The notes under the pieces: generated by a model | Seen by the model: only the letters and a program-made list of their open reading frames with translations | What the model was told of the DNA's origin: nothing | Databases searched by the model: none | Shown: one piece after another, positions 25,916-39,181 of the stretch | How positions within the stretch are numbered: position 1 is the stretch's first letter | How the letters are laid out: each line of letters starts with the position of its first letter | Made by a program: the position numbers and the translations under genes | NCBI RefSeq assembly: GCF_000003855.2 | Contig: NW_003101649.1 | Location: 339,405-403,404 of the forward strand | DNA: 64,000 nucleotides | Direction of reading: 5' to 3' | From: Blastomyces gilchristii SLH14081 | Lineage: Eukaryota; Ascomycota; Eurotiomycetes; Onygenales; Ajellomycetaceae

Positions 25916-27526
25916 TGTTTTCACTCAATGAAAAGTTGATCAGACTGTTTCAATTGAGATATTTCTAAGTCTGTTTTCAATTGAAAAGTTGGTCAGACTG
26001 TTTCAAAAGAAGAATAAAAGACTTTTGTGTATAAAACACCTGATTTTTTTCACACTAGTTCAGTAACTAGGTTAGATTTTTGAAGAGAATCTAATAAACT
26101 AAAATTGATTTTTGAGATAAATCAATAAAATCTTTACAATCTCTTTCTTGAGATACAGTGAGAAAAAGTATGATATCAATTGATAATAAAACAGATGATA
26201 TGACAGTTTTTGAGAGAAAAACTGATAAAAAATAAATCAATTTTTTGCAGAGAAATTGATTAAAACTATTCAATTTTATTCTAAATCATTCAATTCTTCT
26301 TACACAATAAGTGTGCAACTAAAATCAGTTAATAAAGAGTGTAAAAAAGATTTAAGTATTAATGAAAGCTCTTCAGTCACTGAAAAAGTAATTCTTACTT
26401 AAAAGAATATGAAATTATGACAGAAAACAACTCTGTTTTTAATTCTTTGTAAGAATATTGTGTAAAACCCAGAGAAAAACACCTTACTTTTTCAAGAGAA
26501 GTAAAAAACTATTTCTAAGATCTTTTTTTTTGTATTAACTGCTACAGAAGAATGAGATAGAAACTACTAAGATATGTACTACTGTATACTCTCTATCAAG
26601 ACTTTCCCTCTTCAGAGTCTTGATATTATAGAGAATATAAGTCTGTTTCTATATAATAATATAAATATTGCCAGCAGGATGTAGAGAAACTGGTTATTTA
26701 TATCTCAAAATAGAAGACTTTGTCAATGATTATATCAATATAGAGTTAATTCTCAAATTCAATAGAAATCTAGTGTTGCTGTTCTCAATCTCTTGCAGAA
26801 TCTATTGAATATTGAGATATTAAAACTAGATTTAATATATCTCACTATGCAGGGATCAAAGACTCAGTCAGATCTTGAAGTATACTGATTTTATAGTTGT
26901 TATGTCTGTCAATTATGTATTGAGTACAGTCACTGAGGTATCTTTTTATACTTTTCTGTCAGGGATGGGCCAGATTGAGAGAGGTGATATGAGAGTGAGA
27001 CTTGGTGTTGATGTCTAGATATACTGAAGACAGACTCAGAGATTGCACTTCAGAAGTGACTGTTGATTATGTGCTTGATATTATCACTGAGATATCTTTT
27101 TGTATTTTTCTGCTGGGGATGAGCCAGATTGAAAAGGGCGGTATGAGGGTGGGACTTGGCATTGGTGTTTTGGAACATCAAAGATGGACAGGGTTTTCAT
27201 GGAGGTCACTTCTCAGATATCTCCACAACTACAGATTGAGAATCTTCCAAAATCAAGAAAATTGATGCATATGACTAGGTCTCTTCACCTTACAATTTGT
27301 ATGGCAATTTGGCCCGGGGTTGTGGTGTGGTAGGGGAGAATGGGGGATAATCCCACACAGGAGTTCCGAACAACGTCTGGTTCATGTTTGGCTGGATAAC
27401 TCCACCACCACACGGGGTATGCGGTCGGCGATGGGGTCAAAATGCTCATATGATCGAGGGCTTTTCGATGGATCTATCGGCGGGTTCTTATTCGAAAAAT
27501 CGAGCGAGTTCGTGGTGGAGCGGTTG
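25916..27526 (-). promoter_or_regulatory. 5' UTR of LINE copy 2 with tandem repeats
   Basis: A non-coding leader of about 1.6 kb. The outer 600 bp (26940-27526) is clearly richer in G and C and still contains many CpG sites, unlike the element body. It holds two diverged copies of a roughly 154-bp tandem unit (AGGGATGGGCCAGATT near 26961 and GGGGATGAGCCAGATT near 27115). LINEs of this kind start transcription inside the 5' UTR, so promoter function is likely but not shown. A short repeat TCAGACTGTTTCAA occurs at about 25940-26010. Confidence 0.55.
26885..27175. repeat. two-copy tandem repeat, period about 154 bp
   Basis: Copies near 26885-27020 and 27040-27175 share GAGATATCTTTTTGTATTTT-type and GATGGGCCAGATTGA-type segments at a constant offset of 154 bp. 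The second copy is the GC-richer one. Both lie in the LINE 5' UTR. Confidence 0.6.
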
Positions 27527-27863
27527 CATAAGTGTCTATGATTTCTCTTACTTTGTGAGACTTTTTAATTATAAGTCTCTTCTTTTTCAATGCTGATAAT
27601 AGTGCTGTAGATGGTTATAATCTGCTTAAGTCTTATATCTTTGCTTTCATAAGTTATGAATCATTGATTAAGTTGTATAAGATCTGTCTCTCTGATTCTT
27701 TCAATGTGTACATTCTTAGAGAATGTGATTTGAGTATTTTATATAGCTCAAACCATCTAGATTGAAACTTCTCAGAACTCTCATTGTGTATAAGAACTCA
27801 TGTTCTTATCTTGAGACTCAATTTCTTAACTAGTGAGTCTCATATTCTTTTCAATTGAATTGC

Positions 27864-28862
27864 TCAGTTCAGAAGTAACTTGTTAGCTTTTATATGTGTG
27901 TGACTGATCTCTTTCAATCTTGATTTCATGTCTGCAACTGTTGCATCTGTGACTGTTGTATCTACAGCTGCTGTTTCCTCTTTCATCTTTTTCAAAGCAT
28001 TCTCTGAGATGCGCGGATGCAATTCATATAACAGATAGAATGATGAATGCTTGAAGACTGTATACTGCTGAATTTGTTTAGCTAATAGCACCTGACTGAG
28101 ATATTCATTTCATAATCTCATAGGCTTGCTCACTAGATATTTCATCAGTATATTGTTCAAGATTTCATTCAAGTGTTTCATCTTCCTGTTCATTCATGAA
28201 TGATATAATGTTATTCTACAATATCTTGTCTATAACTGGCTCATGAAATGCCTCACTGCTTCTTCTATGAGATTCACATTATTATCAGTTAGAATCTCAC
28301 ACAGCATTTCATAGTTAATATAGATCTCATTATATAGAAACTTCATCATCATCTTCTCTATCATCTCTGAAACTGCTTTCATAACTGGCCAGTCAGTAGC
28401 ATAATCAATAGCAGTGATTATTTGTCAATTTTCATTTGATGTTTACAGTAATATGTCTATGAGATTCACTTCTTATCATTTGAATAGTTGTATTATACAC
28501 TTCATCTGATATTATACTTTCTTGCATTCTAACTCTTTCTTAGATTCTTTTGCAATCTGACAATTCAGGCACTTGTGAGCATACATCTGAATGTTCTCAG
28601 TCATGCTTGATCAGTATACTCTTGATTTGAGTATATCTATGAGTTCAGGGCTTTCTAAGTGACTGAATTCCTTGTGCATGTGAGTCATCAAGTCACATCT
28701 AAATAAAGATTCTAGATAGAAAGCTTCTGCATATTCTAGATCACAGTAAAGTATAACATCATTTTTCAATTTTCTCAGCTTGAAGTTCAGAAGCATCTCT
28801 TCTACTACTTTCACAAGACACTTGTTATCTGATATCTTGTCATTTTTTAAGCAAGAGATCAT
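27864..28862 (-). pseudogene. integrase remnant of D
   Basis: 28611-28862 carries the end of RNase H/linker and the zinc-binding region (LMTHMHKEFSHLESPELIDI, then LKSRVY), where Gypsy integrases have an H-x(n)-H...C-C finger. 27864-28091 carries the C-terminal segment (FKHSSFYLLYELHPRI), which matches the 'SPFYLVYGxxPRxP' signature of Ty3/Gypsy integrases. Stops separate the pieces. The CDS is dead. Confidence 0.75.
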
Positions 28863-29573
28863 AGTGTTTACTCATTCTGATTTCTTGCATTCTCTCAGCA
28901 TGTTTAATATGAATGTCTCTTGTGCCTGATTCACAGAACTCTCATTCATGAAATCAGATCTGTAACTGATTACATCAGACATCACAGTGTCTGATCTCTT
29001 TCAGTATTTAATATGAAGATTGTACACTTGAAACTCTGAGATTCAATATGCTAAGTGTTTGAAAGATTTTATCATCAATTGTAGATAGACAAGGCTTTCA
29101 TAATCCATGATTATCATTGTTATATGTCTGTTGTTAATATATCTATTCTACAACACCAGCATATACTTGATTACTAGCAAGTTCTTTTCATACACTGAGT
29201 AATTGAGCTCAGCATCTGATAGTTTTCTATCATTATATATCATCAGATGCAGCTTGTCATTCTTACTCATCTGTAGAAGAGCATCTTCAATAGCTCATTT
29301 AAATATATTTATCTCAATGTAGAAAGGTTTATCACAATCTGATTGAATAAGTACTGAAGATATTATTATATATTCTCTCAGTGTGAGAAAAGCCTCTTCA
29401 CACACAGTATTTCAGATAATTGAACAAAACTTCTTCTTTCACAGATTTGTATTTATTTCTCTTAAGAGATCTGAGAGTGATGCAGATATTCATGTGAAAT
29501 TCTTGATGAATCTGCAGTAATATGAGATCAACTCAAGAAACTGCTGTACATGATGTATATTTCTCAGTCACAG

Positions 29574-29834
29574 TCAATTCACTATAATATTCAATTTCTT
29601 CAGAATGAGATATATACAGTCATCATTCACTACATATTCTATGAACTCTAACTCTTTCATTTCAAACACATACTTAATTGATTTGATGTAGAGCTTATAC
29701 TCTGTCAGAGTTGTAAGCACTTCATCAAGATACTTCAGATGTTCATTGTATAAGTTTGAAAAGACTAGAATGTCATCAAGATATACAAGATATGAGGTTT
29801 CATTCTGTTTATAAAGAATTGTATTCATTATCAT
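29574..29834 (-). pseudogene. reverse transcriptase remnant of D
   Basis: 86 open codons with the catalytic box LVYLDDILVFS, followed by EHLKYLDEVLTTLTEYKLYI, which is standard Gypsy RT palm and thumb. The YLDD aspartates are intact although flanking sequence has stops. Confidence 0.8.
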
Positions 29835-31094
29835 TTGAAAGATAATAGATGTGTTTATCAGACTGAATAATATTACTAGAAATTTGAACTTCTCTCATTG
29901 TATATTAAACACAGTTCATAGAACTGACAGTTCATCTATACAGATCTGTCAGTATTCTGAGAGAAGATTAATCTTCAATAGATATCAGGTGTTTTCAACT
30001 GTATTCAACTGTTATTAAATTCATGACAGTGAATATTCATTCTTGATCATAAGCTTATTAAGTGCTTAATAATTGATACACATTCATCACTCTCTATCTG
30101 TCTTTTTCATGAATAGAACTGAAAAGCCTCACACACTTGATGAGAATTATATGAGATCATATTCTAGAAGGTCTGTGATCTGACACTTCTGTTCTTCAAG
30201 ATATGTTTGTGACAGGGGATACACATTCTGATTGACTGGTTTTATATCTCTCATGTCAATCTCATGTATAAATTCTCATTCTGGCAATAATTCCAGTAAA
30301 AGATCTGTTCAGAAGATCTTTTCATACTTCTTCAGAAGCTTCTTTATACACTTATTCTTCTGCATATTCTTTATCTTGATTTCCTGTGCTTCTGAGTTCT
30401 GTATAACATACAGAATGCTTTCAGATGAGGTCTTGTAAATCATTCTCTTTACTTATTAATGTATAAGCAGATTTAATTCTTCTATATCAGAGACATGAAA
30501 TGTTCTTCTCATATCAGTTGAGAGAATCATATGAACTGTTTTTTTTCTATCAGTCAATCACATATGATATGTACATCATTGAATCTGCAGATTGAATCTT
30601 TGAAATCAATTGAGTCTGAGAATAAGATTATATTTCATGTTCTACAGCTCTCATGCTCAAATATAGCAAGATCATTCTCTGAAGTGCAAGAGAACTCTTA
30701 CTCTTACAGATAATATCAAATATCAGTTATCAGATAATCTTATACATTGAGAATTCTTCACTCAGCAGACTTCTTTCAGTCTTTAAATTATATGATTATT
30801 AATATATTGTGTAGAAGCTTCTGTGTCTGCTAACACTTTTACAGTCATCTCTCAATTCTTATTCAAGTGTCTCTTATACATTAACATTTCAGGTCTCAAG
30901 GTATTGAGATGAGTGTTCACTTCATTCTCATCTGCATCTCAGTCAGAAGTCTGCTTTCTGTTGACATTTGCAGAATTCAGAGAATCATCTAATGCAGGCA
31001 TCTCTTTCACTTTGAAGACTTTTCATAGAATATCAGTGAGTGTCTCTGAGCTCACTGATTCTGCTAGTTTTTTAACTCTCTTGCTTCTCTTAAC

Positions 31095-31150
31095 TATGCA
31101 TGCTGAGTGCAATCTTTTGTATCATGATTTTAATATCTGCAGTTAAAGCA
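31095..31150 (-). pseudogene. gag CCHC zinc knuckle of D
   Basis: The minus strand reads A-C-F-N-C-R-Y-stop-N-H-D-T-K-D-C: a C-x2-C-x4-H-x4-C knuckle whose spacing is kept, but with a TAA where CAA (Gln) is likely. It marks the gag end of element D. Confidence 0.6.
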
Positions 31151-32626
31151 AGCTTGATACTCATAATATTAAGATTTTCACTCAGAGAATTTCTTTTTCA
31201 GAGGATTCAGTGCTTTAGCAATGACATTCAGATCTAGATTCATCACATTCAGATGTGTGACTTGTGTTATAGAAGTCTGATTATCTGTTCTTCACTAGAG
31301 TATACTCAATTGCAGTATTTTCTGTCATAATTAACTTACTTATTCCTGTATAATGAGAATATTATATGCTTTCTTCACTATATCTGACTGTAAGGTTAAG
31401 CATTTTCATTTCACTCTCAACTCAGATATAAGATTATGAATGAAGATCTGTAAACAGAAAGATGTTGAAAGCTCTTCATTCAATGTGAGATAGTGTAAGC
31501 TGAAGTGTGTGAAGTATGATATAAGATTATTCACTTATCTACACTCAGTGAAGCATTTGTAACACTTATCTTATATATTCACTTTCTCAAAGTTGTACAA
31601 GATTCATTTGAAAAACTCATTTCATGTTCATAGAAATGAATATCACTCTGAGTCTGTGAAATTCATCTTTTCATCAGTTATTTATAATGATTTCACTTTT
31701 CTGTATAGAAACATGACAGATCTTAAGACTTGTTGAAATTCTGTTAACTGTCTGTCTGTGAGTTCATATTTGATCTGATAATATAATCATATCTAACTTA
31801 GTCAGCTGATTGCAGCATCATTTTTTTAATTGTTATTAAAGCTTAATAACTTCAGCAGATCTTCTGACTTAATATATTTCATGCTCAGATTCTCATTCTG
31901 CACAGCAGTCTCTGATGATGTGTACACTTCTGAAGAGATTATAAATGATTGTAATAAGATCTTCAGGTTCAGCATAGTCATCTGTCTGTGTAATCATTTG
32001 ATCTTCTGCTGCAGGCCTAAGATCTGATTTTCTCTATTCTTATTGATGATGATGATTGCATCAGCAAAGCTCTTCATAGTGAATACTTGATCTGCAGTGA
32101 ATGCTAATTATTGTTTGACTTTCATCTCAGCCTGTCACTGTATATGCAAGACCTTGATCTTGTTTAGAATTCTTGTACATGTATAAAGCTTTAATTTCAG
32201 TTCAGTGATTTCAGTCACTTTTCTTACTACTTTGAGTAAACTCTCTGAGAGGTTCTGCATATCTTTCAGTTCAGATAGCAGAGAAGAGTGTTGTTCATAT
32301 TAACTAGAGAAGATATTCATTTCAGTGATTTCTTGTTGATTGTATGATGTCTATCATTATATTACTGTATGATTTCTGTTATCATTGTATGACTCTGATA
32401 GTGACCATTCTCTTCTTTTTTATTCTTCTTTTAAGTAGAGAGCAGGCTTCTTTGAATCTGGTTCATCACTTTCATCTTCTTTCTCACATCTCATTCATTC
32501 ACATCTCATATGTGACATTTGCCTGGGCATGAAGTTTTCTCTCAATAAGTGAAGCAGCATCAATCAGATGCTCTTTCACTCATCACTCTTTATATGCTAT
32601 CTTTTGAGACATTCTAGAACCACACT

Positions 32627-32670
32627 GGCATGATAACTATAAATTGCTTTGTAGATGGAATTATCATGCC
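32627..32670. repeat. inverted repeat in the leader of D
   Basis: GGCATGATAA (32627-32636) and TTATCATGCC (32661-32670) are perfect inverted arms around a 24-nt loop. They lie 47 bp inside the 5' LTR. A second short inverted pair, GAGAAGCCTGCACTTCTC, lies at about 32674-32691. The leader could fold, and no clear tRNA primer site was found. Confidence 0.5.
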
Positions 32671-32716
32671 CTGGAGAAGCCTGCACTTCTCACCAGTTTT
32701 TAGACATGCTATCAGA

Positions 32717-32900
32717 TGTCATTCAAAGGTTCCTTCTCAGTGTATGATTACAGGCGTACGCCGGCTTCTTATATATTGTACACTAAATTAATTAGCGGCC
32801 GCTATGGCCCCTTTACACTCGTAAGCAAGTTCGGAAGCGGCCGTGTTATTATCCGACGGTCGTACGTTCTTCCGAACCACCGTACGTTCTTCCGAACCAC
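32717..32900 (-). repeat. 5' LTR of D
   Basis: 184 bp (185 if ending in CA). It is little mutated, CpG-rich and contains GCGGCCGC. It ends with two exact 20-bp units CGTACGTTCTTCCGAACCAC (32861-32900). Confidence 0.9.
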
Positions 32901-35900
32901 AGTACTGTGAGCTGTTTCATCTTGATTAACTAGTATCTTCAGATTCAAGAGTCAGTGTTCTCAGTTCATTCAGTGAGTATCTGTTACATTGAATAATATA
33001 TCTTGCTCTTGTTAAGAGAGAGCATCTATCATTGAGTTCTGACTGCTAGAATGATAGTGTATTATAAAATGAAAGCAGTTTAAGAACTCAGATTATCATA
33101 TCTATCATTCAGTGAGTTTACAGATAGTTGTGAAGTATTTGAGATTCTTATAATCTATGACTATCTCAAATTCAGAGACACTTTAAAGTTCAGAGTCTTA
33201 TTCTTCTAAACAGTGTATAATCATGAGAAGTTTCTTATTATAGATCTCATAATTGTGTTCAGCAGAACTCAGTTTCTTAGATATGAAGATATATAATTAT
33301 AGAACATCTTTATCATCATATTATAATATCACTTCTTCTATTACATAGTCAGAGAAATCAGCTTTAATAACTATTTTATGATCAGAATTGAATATTATCA
33401 GTAGAGAGATATTAATAAATATCTTCTTCATCTGTGTAAATGCAGCTTCAGTGTTCACTGATTATTAAAATACTGAGTCTTTCTTAGTAAGTTCTGTAAG
33501 TGATCTCATGATATCTGAGAAGTTTTATGTAAATCATCAATAGAAGTTAGTAAATCTGATAAAGCTTTATATATCTTTCACAGTGCATGAGGCCTCTCAT
33601 TCAAGAATAGCAGAGATCTTCTCAGAATTCATTCAGATTCTCTTGTCAGCTTCTATAATGAAATCTAAGTATTTAGTACACTTGACTTTGAAATCACACT
33701 TGTCAATATCAATTGATAGTCCTGCTTCTTATAGTCATTGTAATACTCTTTACACATACTCTTGATATTTCTTTTCAAATTCATGAGTGAAGATAAGAAT
33801 GTCATCTAGATAAGCAGATACAAATTCATTAAAAAAGTCTCAGAGTGCTCAGTTGATATACTTCTGAAATGTACTGAAGACATTGATCAGTTCAAAGAGT
33901 GTGACTACTCATTCAAAGAGATTATATTATATTCAGAATACTGTAAGTCACTCATCTGCTTCAGTGATGCAGATTTTATGAAACACAGTAATAATATCTA
34001 ACTTTGTAAATCATTGAGCTTGTTCAATATAAGCTAGAGTTTCATTGATAAGAGATAAAGAATAACAGTCTTTCTTTATTAATCTGTTCAATTCTTGATA
34101 ATTCACACAGAATCAGAGTTCTTCATCTGATTTCTTTGCAAAGAGAATAGAGACTGCAGCAGAAGAGTTACTAATATGTATGAATTCTTTATTCAATAGA
34201 TTATTGAGTATCTTTCAAAGAAGAAGAAGTTCATCTCAGAACGTGTTATAAAGAGAGTCTTATAATAATTCAGAGTTCTTATCATTCTTTTTCTCTAACT
34301 TGATACTGTGATTCACTTCAGAATCTTGTAAGAGAGATATGTTTATAATATCATCTTATTGAAAGACATCTAGATATTCATGATATTATTGAGAGAGTTT
34401 CATATAAGAATCTCTTATTATAACACAGGATAACTTTTCTAGAGTCTTTTTAATATTAGTCAGACTGATGAAATAGATTGATATATGATTCTGCTATCAG
34501 TGACTTTATCAGTAACTCTGTCAGTGATTTTGATGACTTCTTTTTCAGAGCATTTTGTAAGTATTGACAGAGATCTGTGTCAGGTTCATAGTCTTGTGAA
34601 TATTATCTTCATGAATTCTATCATTATTAGAGAATATCAAGCTTTTGTTTTAAGCATTCAATAAGATGCCTTGTTCAGATAGCCAGGCAAGTTCTAACAT
34701 AAGATTATAATCAAGATTATCAACTTCAGATACATAGGTATCTTCACATTGATGTTCTTTCACATCTATGATCAACTTTATCATGTAATGAGTACAAATG
34801 TCTTTTGAATCATTAAATCCTGTGAGAAGTCAGGGTTTTGATAAGAAAATACACTGAAGATTATAATATCTTACAACTGAAGATTTTATCATTGTATAGT
34901 AACATAGACTGCTGTCTATTATGACTTTCATATTATACATATTATCAATCACAGTAGATACAAGAATTACATTCATTGTTATTTTCTCTTTAAATTGTTA
35001 TCATTCAACCTCTTCAAGCTTCTGTTTATGAATTTGAACAGAAGCTAATCTTTTTCCTGTTTCACTGAGACATTCTCATAGTTATCTTCTGAATCTTCCT
35101 CTAATGTAATGTGATTGATGCAGACAGATGCTGATTCATTCTTTGAATGAGAAGACCCTGATTTTTCTCTCAAGTATGAAGACACATAGATTGATCAGTA
35201 GTTGAAAGTAATGTGTTCTAATTAATTGCAGTTGATGTATACTTCATGTTAATGTTGATCAGCAACTTCTTCAGAAGTGATCTCAGAGACTTGAAAGTCT
35301 GTTTAAATAGCAGAAACTCTTGCTTATGCATAGATATTTGAATCTATTCAGTTCATGATATCTGCATCATTACTGTTCTTCAGTGTGAGTGTATGAGTTG
35401 CTGAGATGTAATATCTTCTATCACTGTTCTATATACTCTTGAGCTTGATAAGATAATCATTCAATGTCTGAAGCTGTGTGCAGAAGTCTTTATAAGTCTG
35501 GTCTTCATCTATACTTATAAGAATCTGTAAGAGTTTAAAAGTCAATGTCTTCTTCAGCATGCTAATCTTTATTTGATCCTCTCAAGATTAATCACCTGCT
35601 TCTAGAATCCTGGTGTTGAAGTCAGGAATGAATGTTGTAAGAGAAGTGTTTCTCTGTCAGATACTCTGTAATCAATCTAATACTTTCTGTTGTATAACAG
35701 TGTCTTGAAACAGGATATTAAAATGTTTGATAATGTTGTCAAATGTTCATAACATCAGTTCACATGCTTTCATTCATGAATGAAACTTCTGTTTCACACA
35801 ATTCTTGAATCATTCATTTATATATCAATCTTGATTAGTTAATGAACTGATGACATTTTTATCTACACTCAGTTTTGTGAGCATTTCCATTCTTCATAAT

Positions 35901-36427
35901 AAGTAGACAGTGAGGTCAGAAGTATTGAAATATATGAGAGTATCTAAGCATTGTTTCAGCACTTTTGTATTCAATTCTGTAGATGTTGGAATCGCATGAG
36001 TTTCTTATTATGATAATTGTTGAATCTCTTCATATTGATGTTGTTGAGTTGCATGCATATCAGCTATTTATTATTGTTGTAATTTCAACATTGCTTAGAG
36101 TGACTGTGATATCACTTCTATACTCACATTCATAAGTTTCATATTATTGTTAGACATGATTGTATCAATTGTTGAATGTGTAATCATATGAGTATCTCAT
36201 ACATCTGAGTGTGAGAACTCTCAGGTCTTTCACTGACATTCTCTTGTAAAATCTTACTCTCTTTGTAAGATCTTGTTGCAGGGCCAGGGTGACTGGTGAG
36301 CAAGCTTCTATCTGTTTGACTGTTTCTCTATTTCTTACACATTGTTACATGTTCAGATATCTCAGTGAATAATCATTTCTAATGAGAAGATGATGCGTGG
36401 ATAATCATTTCTAATAAGAAAACAATG

Positions 36428-36438
36428 AACATTTTTCT
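36428..36438 (-). other. self-priming primer-binding site of C
   Basis: The plus strand reads AACATTTTTCT two bases from the LTR. The LTR holds AGAAAAACATT (36499-36509). The two complement each other except at one CpG-derived pair and agree with the site in B. Confidence 0.55.
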
Positions 36439-36440
36439 AG

Positions 36441-36698
36441 TGTAAGAGGCCTACACTGAATAGATCAGTATTATATTGATAGGTCTTATATAACAAAGAG
36501 AAAAACATTAGAGAAGAAAAGAAAGAGAAAGTGTGAGAATCAGTGATTGAAGTGAATATTTATACGCGTTCATAGCGGCTGAGGATCAGTGATCAAGCTT
36601 GGCTGAGAATCAGAGTGTACATGTTCGAGAGTGAAGCAGAAGAATCTATGAAGTGTAATGAAATAGTCTATATAATTGATCGGGCGCAGCCCGTCACA
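36441..36698 (-). repeat. 5' LTR of C
   Basis: 258 bp, TGTAAGAGGCCTACAC to GCCCGTCACA, identical in length to the partner at 15258. It is followed by the ATTGT duplication. Confidence 0.9.
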
Positions 36699-39113
36699 AT
36701 TGTAATACTCTTCACATATATTTCTGATATTTCTTTCTGAATTCATCAGTGAAGATGAGAATGTTATCAAGATATACAGATACAAACTTATCAAGAAAAT
36801 CTCAGAGTATTCAGTTAATATACTTCTGAAATATACTGAGAGCATTAGTCAGTTCAAAGAGTGTGACTACTCATTCAAAAAGATTATAACATGTATAAAA
36901 TACTGTAAGCTATTCATCTTCTTCAGTAATATGAATCTTATGAAATACAGTAATGATATCTAGCTTTGTAAATTATTAAGCTCATTTAATATATGCTAGA
37001 GTTTCATTGATAAGAGATAAGATATAATAATCTTTCTTTATCAATCTGTTCAGACCTTAATAATTCACACAGAATCAGAGTTCTTTATCTAATTTCTTTA
37101 CAAAGAGAATAGAAGCTGTAGCATAAGACTTACTAATATATATAAATCTCTTATTCAACAGATTATTAAGTGTCTTCTGAAGAAGAAGAAGTTCATCTCA
37201 AGATATATTATAAAGAGAGTCTTATAATCATTTGAGATTCTTATTATTCTTCTTTTCTAACTTGATACTATGATTCACTTCTGAGTCTTGTAAGAGAGAT
37301 ATATTTGTAATATTATCTTATTAGAAGACATCTAAATATTTATGATATTATTGAGAGAGTTTTGTATAAGAATCTGTTATTATAGTACAGAATAACTTCT
37401 CTAGAGCTTTCTTAATATTAATCAGACTGATGAAATAAATTATTATATAGTTTTGCTATCAGTAACTTTATCAGCAGTCTCATTGATAACTTCTTTTTCA
37501 GAGCATTTTATAAGTATTGACAGAGATCTGTATAAGATCTATAGTCTTGTAAATATCATCTTTGTGAATTCTATCATTATTAGGAAATATTAATCTCCTG
37601 TTTTAAGTATTCAATCAGATATCTTATTCAGATACTTAGACAAGTTATAGTATAAGATTATAGTCATGATTATTAACTTTATATACATAAGTATCTTCAT
37701 ATTGATGTTCTTTTCTATTTATGTTTAGTTTTATCATGTAACAGATGTGACTGTTTTTTAAATCATTAAATTCTGTAAGAAGTCAGAGTTTTAATAAGAG
37801 AATATACTAAAGATTATAATATCTTATAACTGAAGATTTAATCATTATATAATAGCATAGATCACAGTCTATCATGACTTTTATATTTTACATGTTATCT
37901 CTTATAGTAGATACAAGAATTGCATTCATTGTCATTTTCTCTTCAAATTATTCACATTCAACCTCTTCAAGCTTCTGCTTGCGAATTTAAACGGAAGCTA
38001 ATCTTTTTCCTCTTTTATCACAATATTCTCATAGTTATGTTCTGAATCTTTCTCTAATGTAATATAATTAATGTGAACAGACACTGATTTATTCTTGAAA
38101 TGAGAAGGCATCTAGACTCATTCACAGATGAAAGTAATGTATTCTGAGCAGTTATTGTTGATACATATCTCATATTGACATTGATTAGCAACTTCTTTGA
38201 GAGTGATTTCAGAGACATAGAAACTTGTTTAGATAATAAAGAGTCTTGTTTATGCATAGACATTTGAGTTCACTCAATTCATGACATCTGCATTGTTATG
38301 CTTTGATACAGATGTATAAGTGACTGAGATGTAACATCTTCTATCACTGTTCTGTATATTCTTAAGCTTGATAAGATAGTTATTTAATATTCAGAGTTGT
38401 ATGCAGAACCCTTCATAAGTCTGATCTTCATCTACACTTATAAGAGTCTGTAGAAGTTTGAAAGTTAGTGTCTTCTTAAGCATGTTAGTCTTCATTTAAT
38501 TCTTTCAAGATTGATTATCTGCTTCTAGAATCTTGATATTAAAATCAGAGATAATTGTTGTGAGAGAAGTATTTCTCTGTCAGAGACTCTATAATCAATC
38601 TAATACCTTCTATTGCATAGCAGTGTCTTAGAACCGAACATTGAGATGTCTGATAATATTATCAGATGTATATAATACTGCTTTGTATGTCTTCATTTAT
38701 AAATGAAACTTCTGTCTCACATGATTCTTTAATTATTTATTGATATACTCATCTTGATTAGTTAATGAATCAATGACATCTTTAAACACACTTAGTTTCA
38801 CAAGCATTTCCAACCTTCATGATAAGTAGAGAGTGAGGTCAGATGCATCAAAATATACAGAGATATTTAGACATTTCTTCAGCACTTGTATATTCATATC
38901 TGATTCAGTTGATATTGAAATTGTCTGTGCAGTGATTTCTTATTAAGTTAGTCATTGAATTTCCTCATATTAATGTTATTAAGTCATATACATATCAGCT
39001 ATTTATTGTTATTGCAATTCTAACATTACTCAGAGTCACTGTAATACTGTGTCTATACTCATGTTTAGAAGTTCTCTTATATTATTATTAGATATAGTTA
39101 TATCATTTATCAG

Positions 39114-39181
39114 ATATATAATATCTATGTTTGAGAATTCTTCGAAAATATATAATATCTATGTTTGAGAATTCTTCGAAA
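39114..39181. repeat. exact 34-bp tandem duplication in A
   Basis: Two identical 34-bp units (39114-39147 and 39148-39181), each ending GAGAATTCTTCGAAA. With no differences, even at the CpG, the duplication is younger than the RIP of the element. Confidence 0.85.

Larger units (their letters stand above)
19933..27526 (-). mobile_element. full-length Tad-like LINE, copy 2
   Basis: A 7.6-kb non-LTR retrotransposon inserted in D with a 13-bp target duplication CATAAGTGTCTAT (19920-19932 and 27527-27539). Minus-strand order: GC-richer 5' UTR (25916-27526), ORF1 with zinc knuckles, ORF2 with APE-type endonuclease, RT and RNase H, then the 3' UTR and (AAT)n tail. ORF1 with knuckles followed by EN-RT-RNase H is the layout of the fungal Tad clade. 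Coding parts carry many RIP stops. The 5' UTR is barely mutated. Confidence 0.92.
17057..32900 (-). mobile_element. second Gypsy family, element D (interrupted by a LINE)
   Basis: An LTR element of a different family inserted in C. 184-bp direct repeats lie at 17057-17240 and 32717-32900, flanked by AGTAC (17052-17056 and 32901-32905). If the LTR instead ends in canonical CA at 32901, the duplication is the 4-bp GTAC. Minus-strand coding remnants: a gag CCHC knuckle near 31100-31150, RT with YLDD (29574-29834), the integrase zinc-binding region (28611-28862) and integrase C-terminus (27864-28091). Order gag-RT-IN places it in Ty3/Gypsy. The LINE at 19933-27526 splits its 3' end. Less RIP is seen in the right LTR than elsewhere. 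Confidence 0.88.
15258..36698 (-). mobile_element. Gypsy element C (interrupted by D)
   Basis: A complete family member with 258-bp LTRs at 15258-15515 and 36441-36698 and a perfect target duplication ATTGT (15253-15257, 36699-36703). Its own internal sequence is 15516-17056 plus 32901-36440. Element D fills the gap. Minus-strand order is gag (about 35.2-35.6 kb), protease, RT (YLDD intact near 33790-33830), RNase H, then integrase on the other side of D with GPY/F at 15717-15914. It is RIP-mutated throughout. The first LTR base pair TG reads TA at 15258-15259. Confidence 0.9.
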
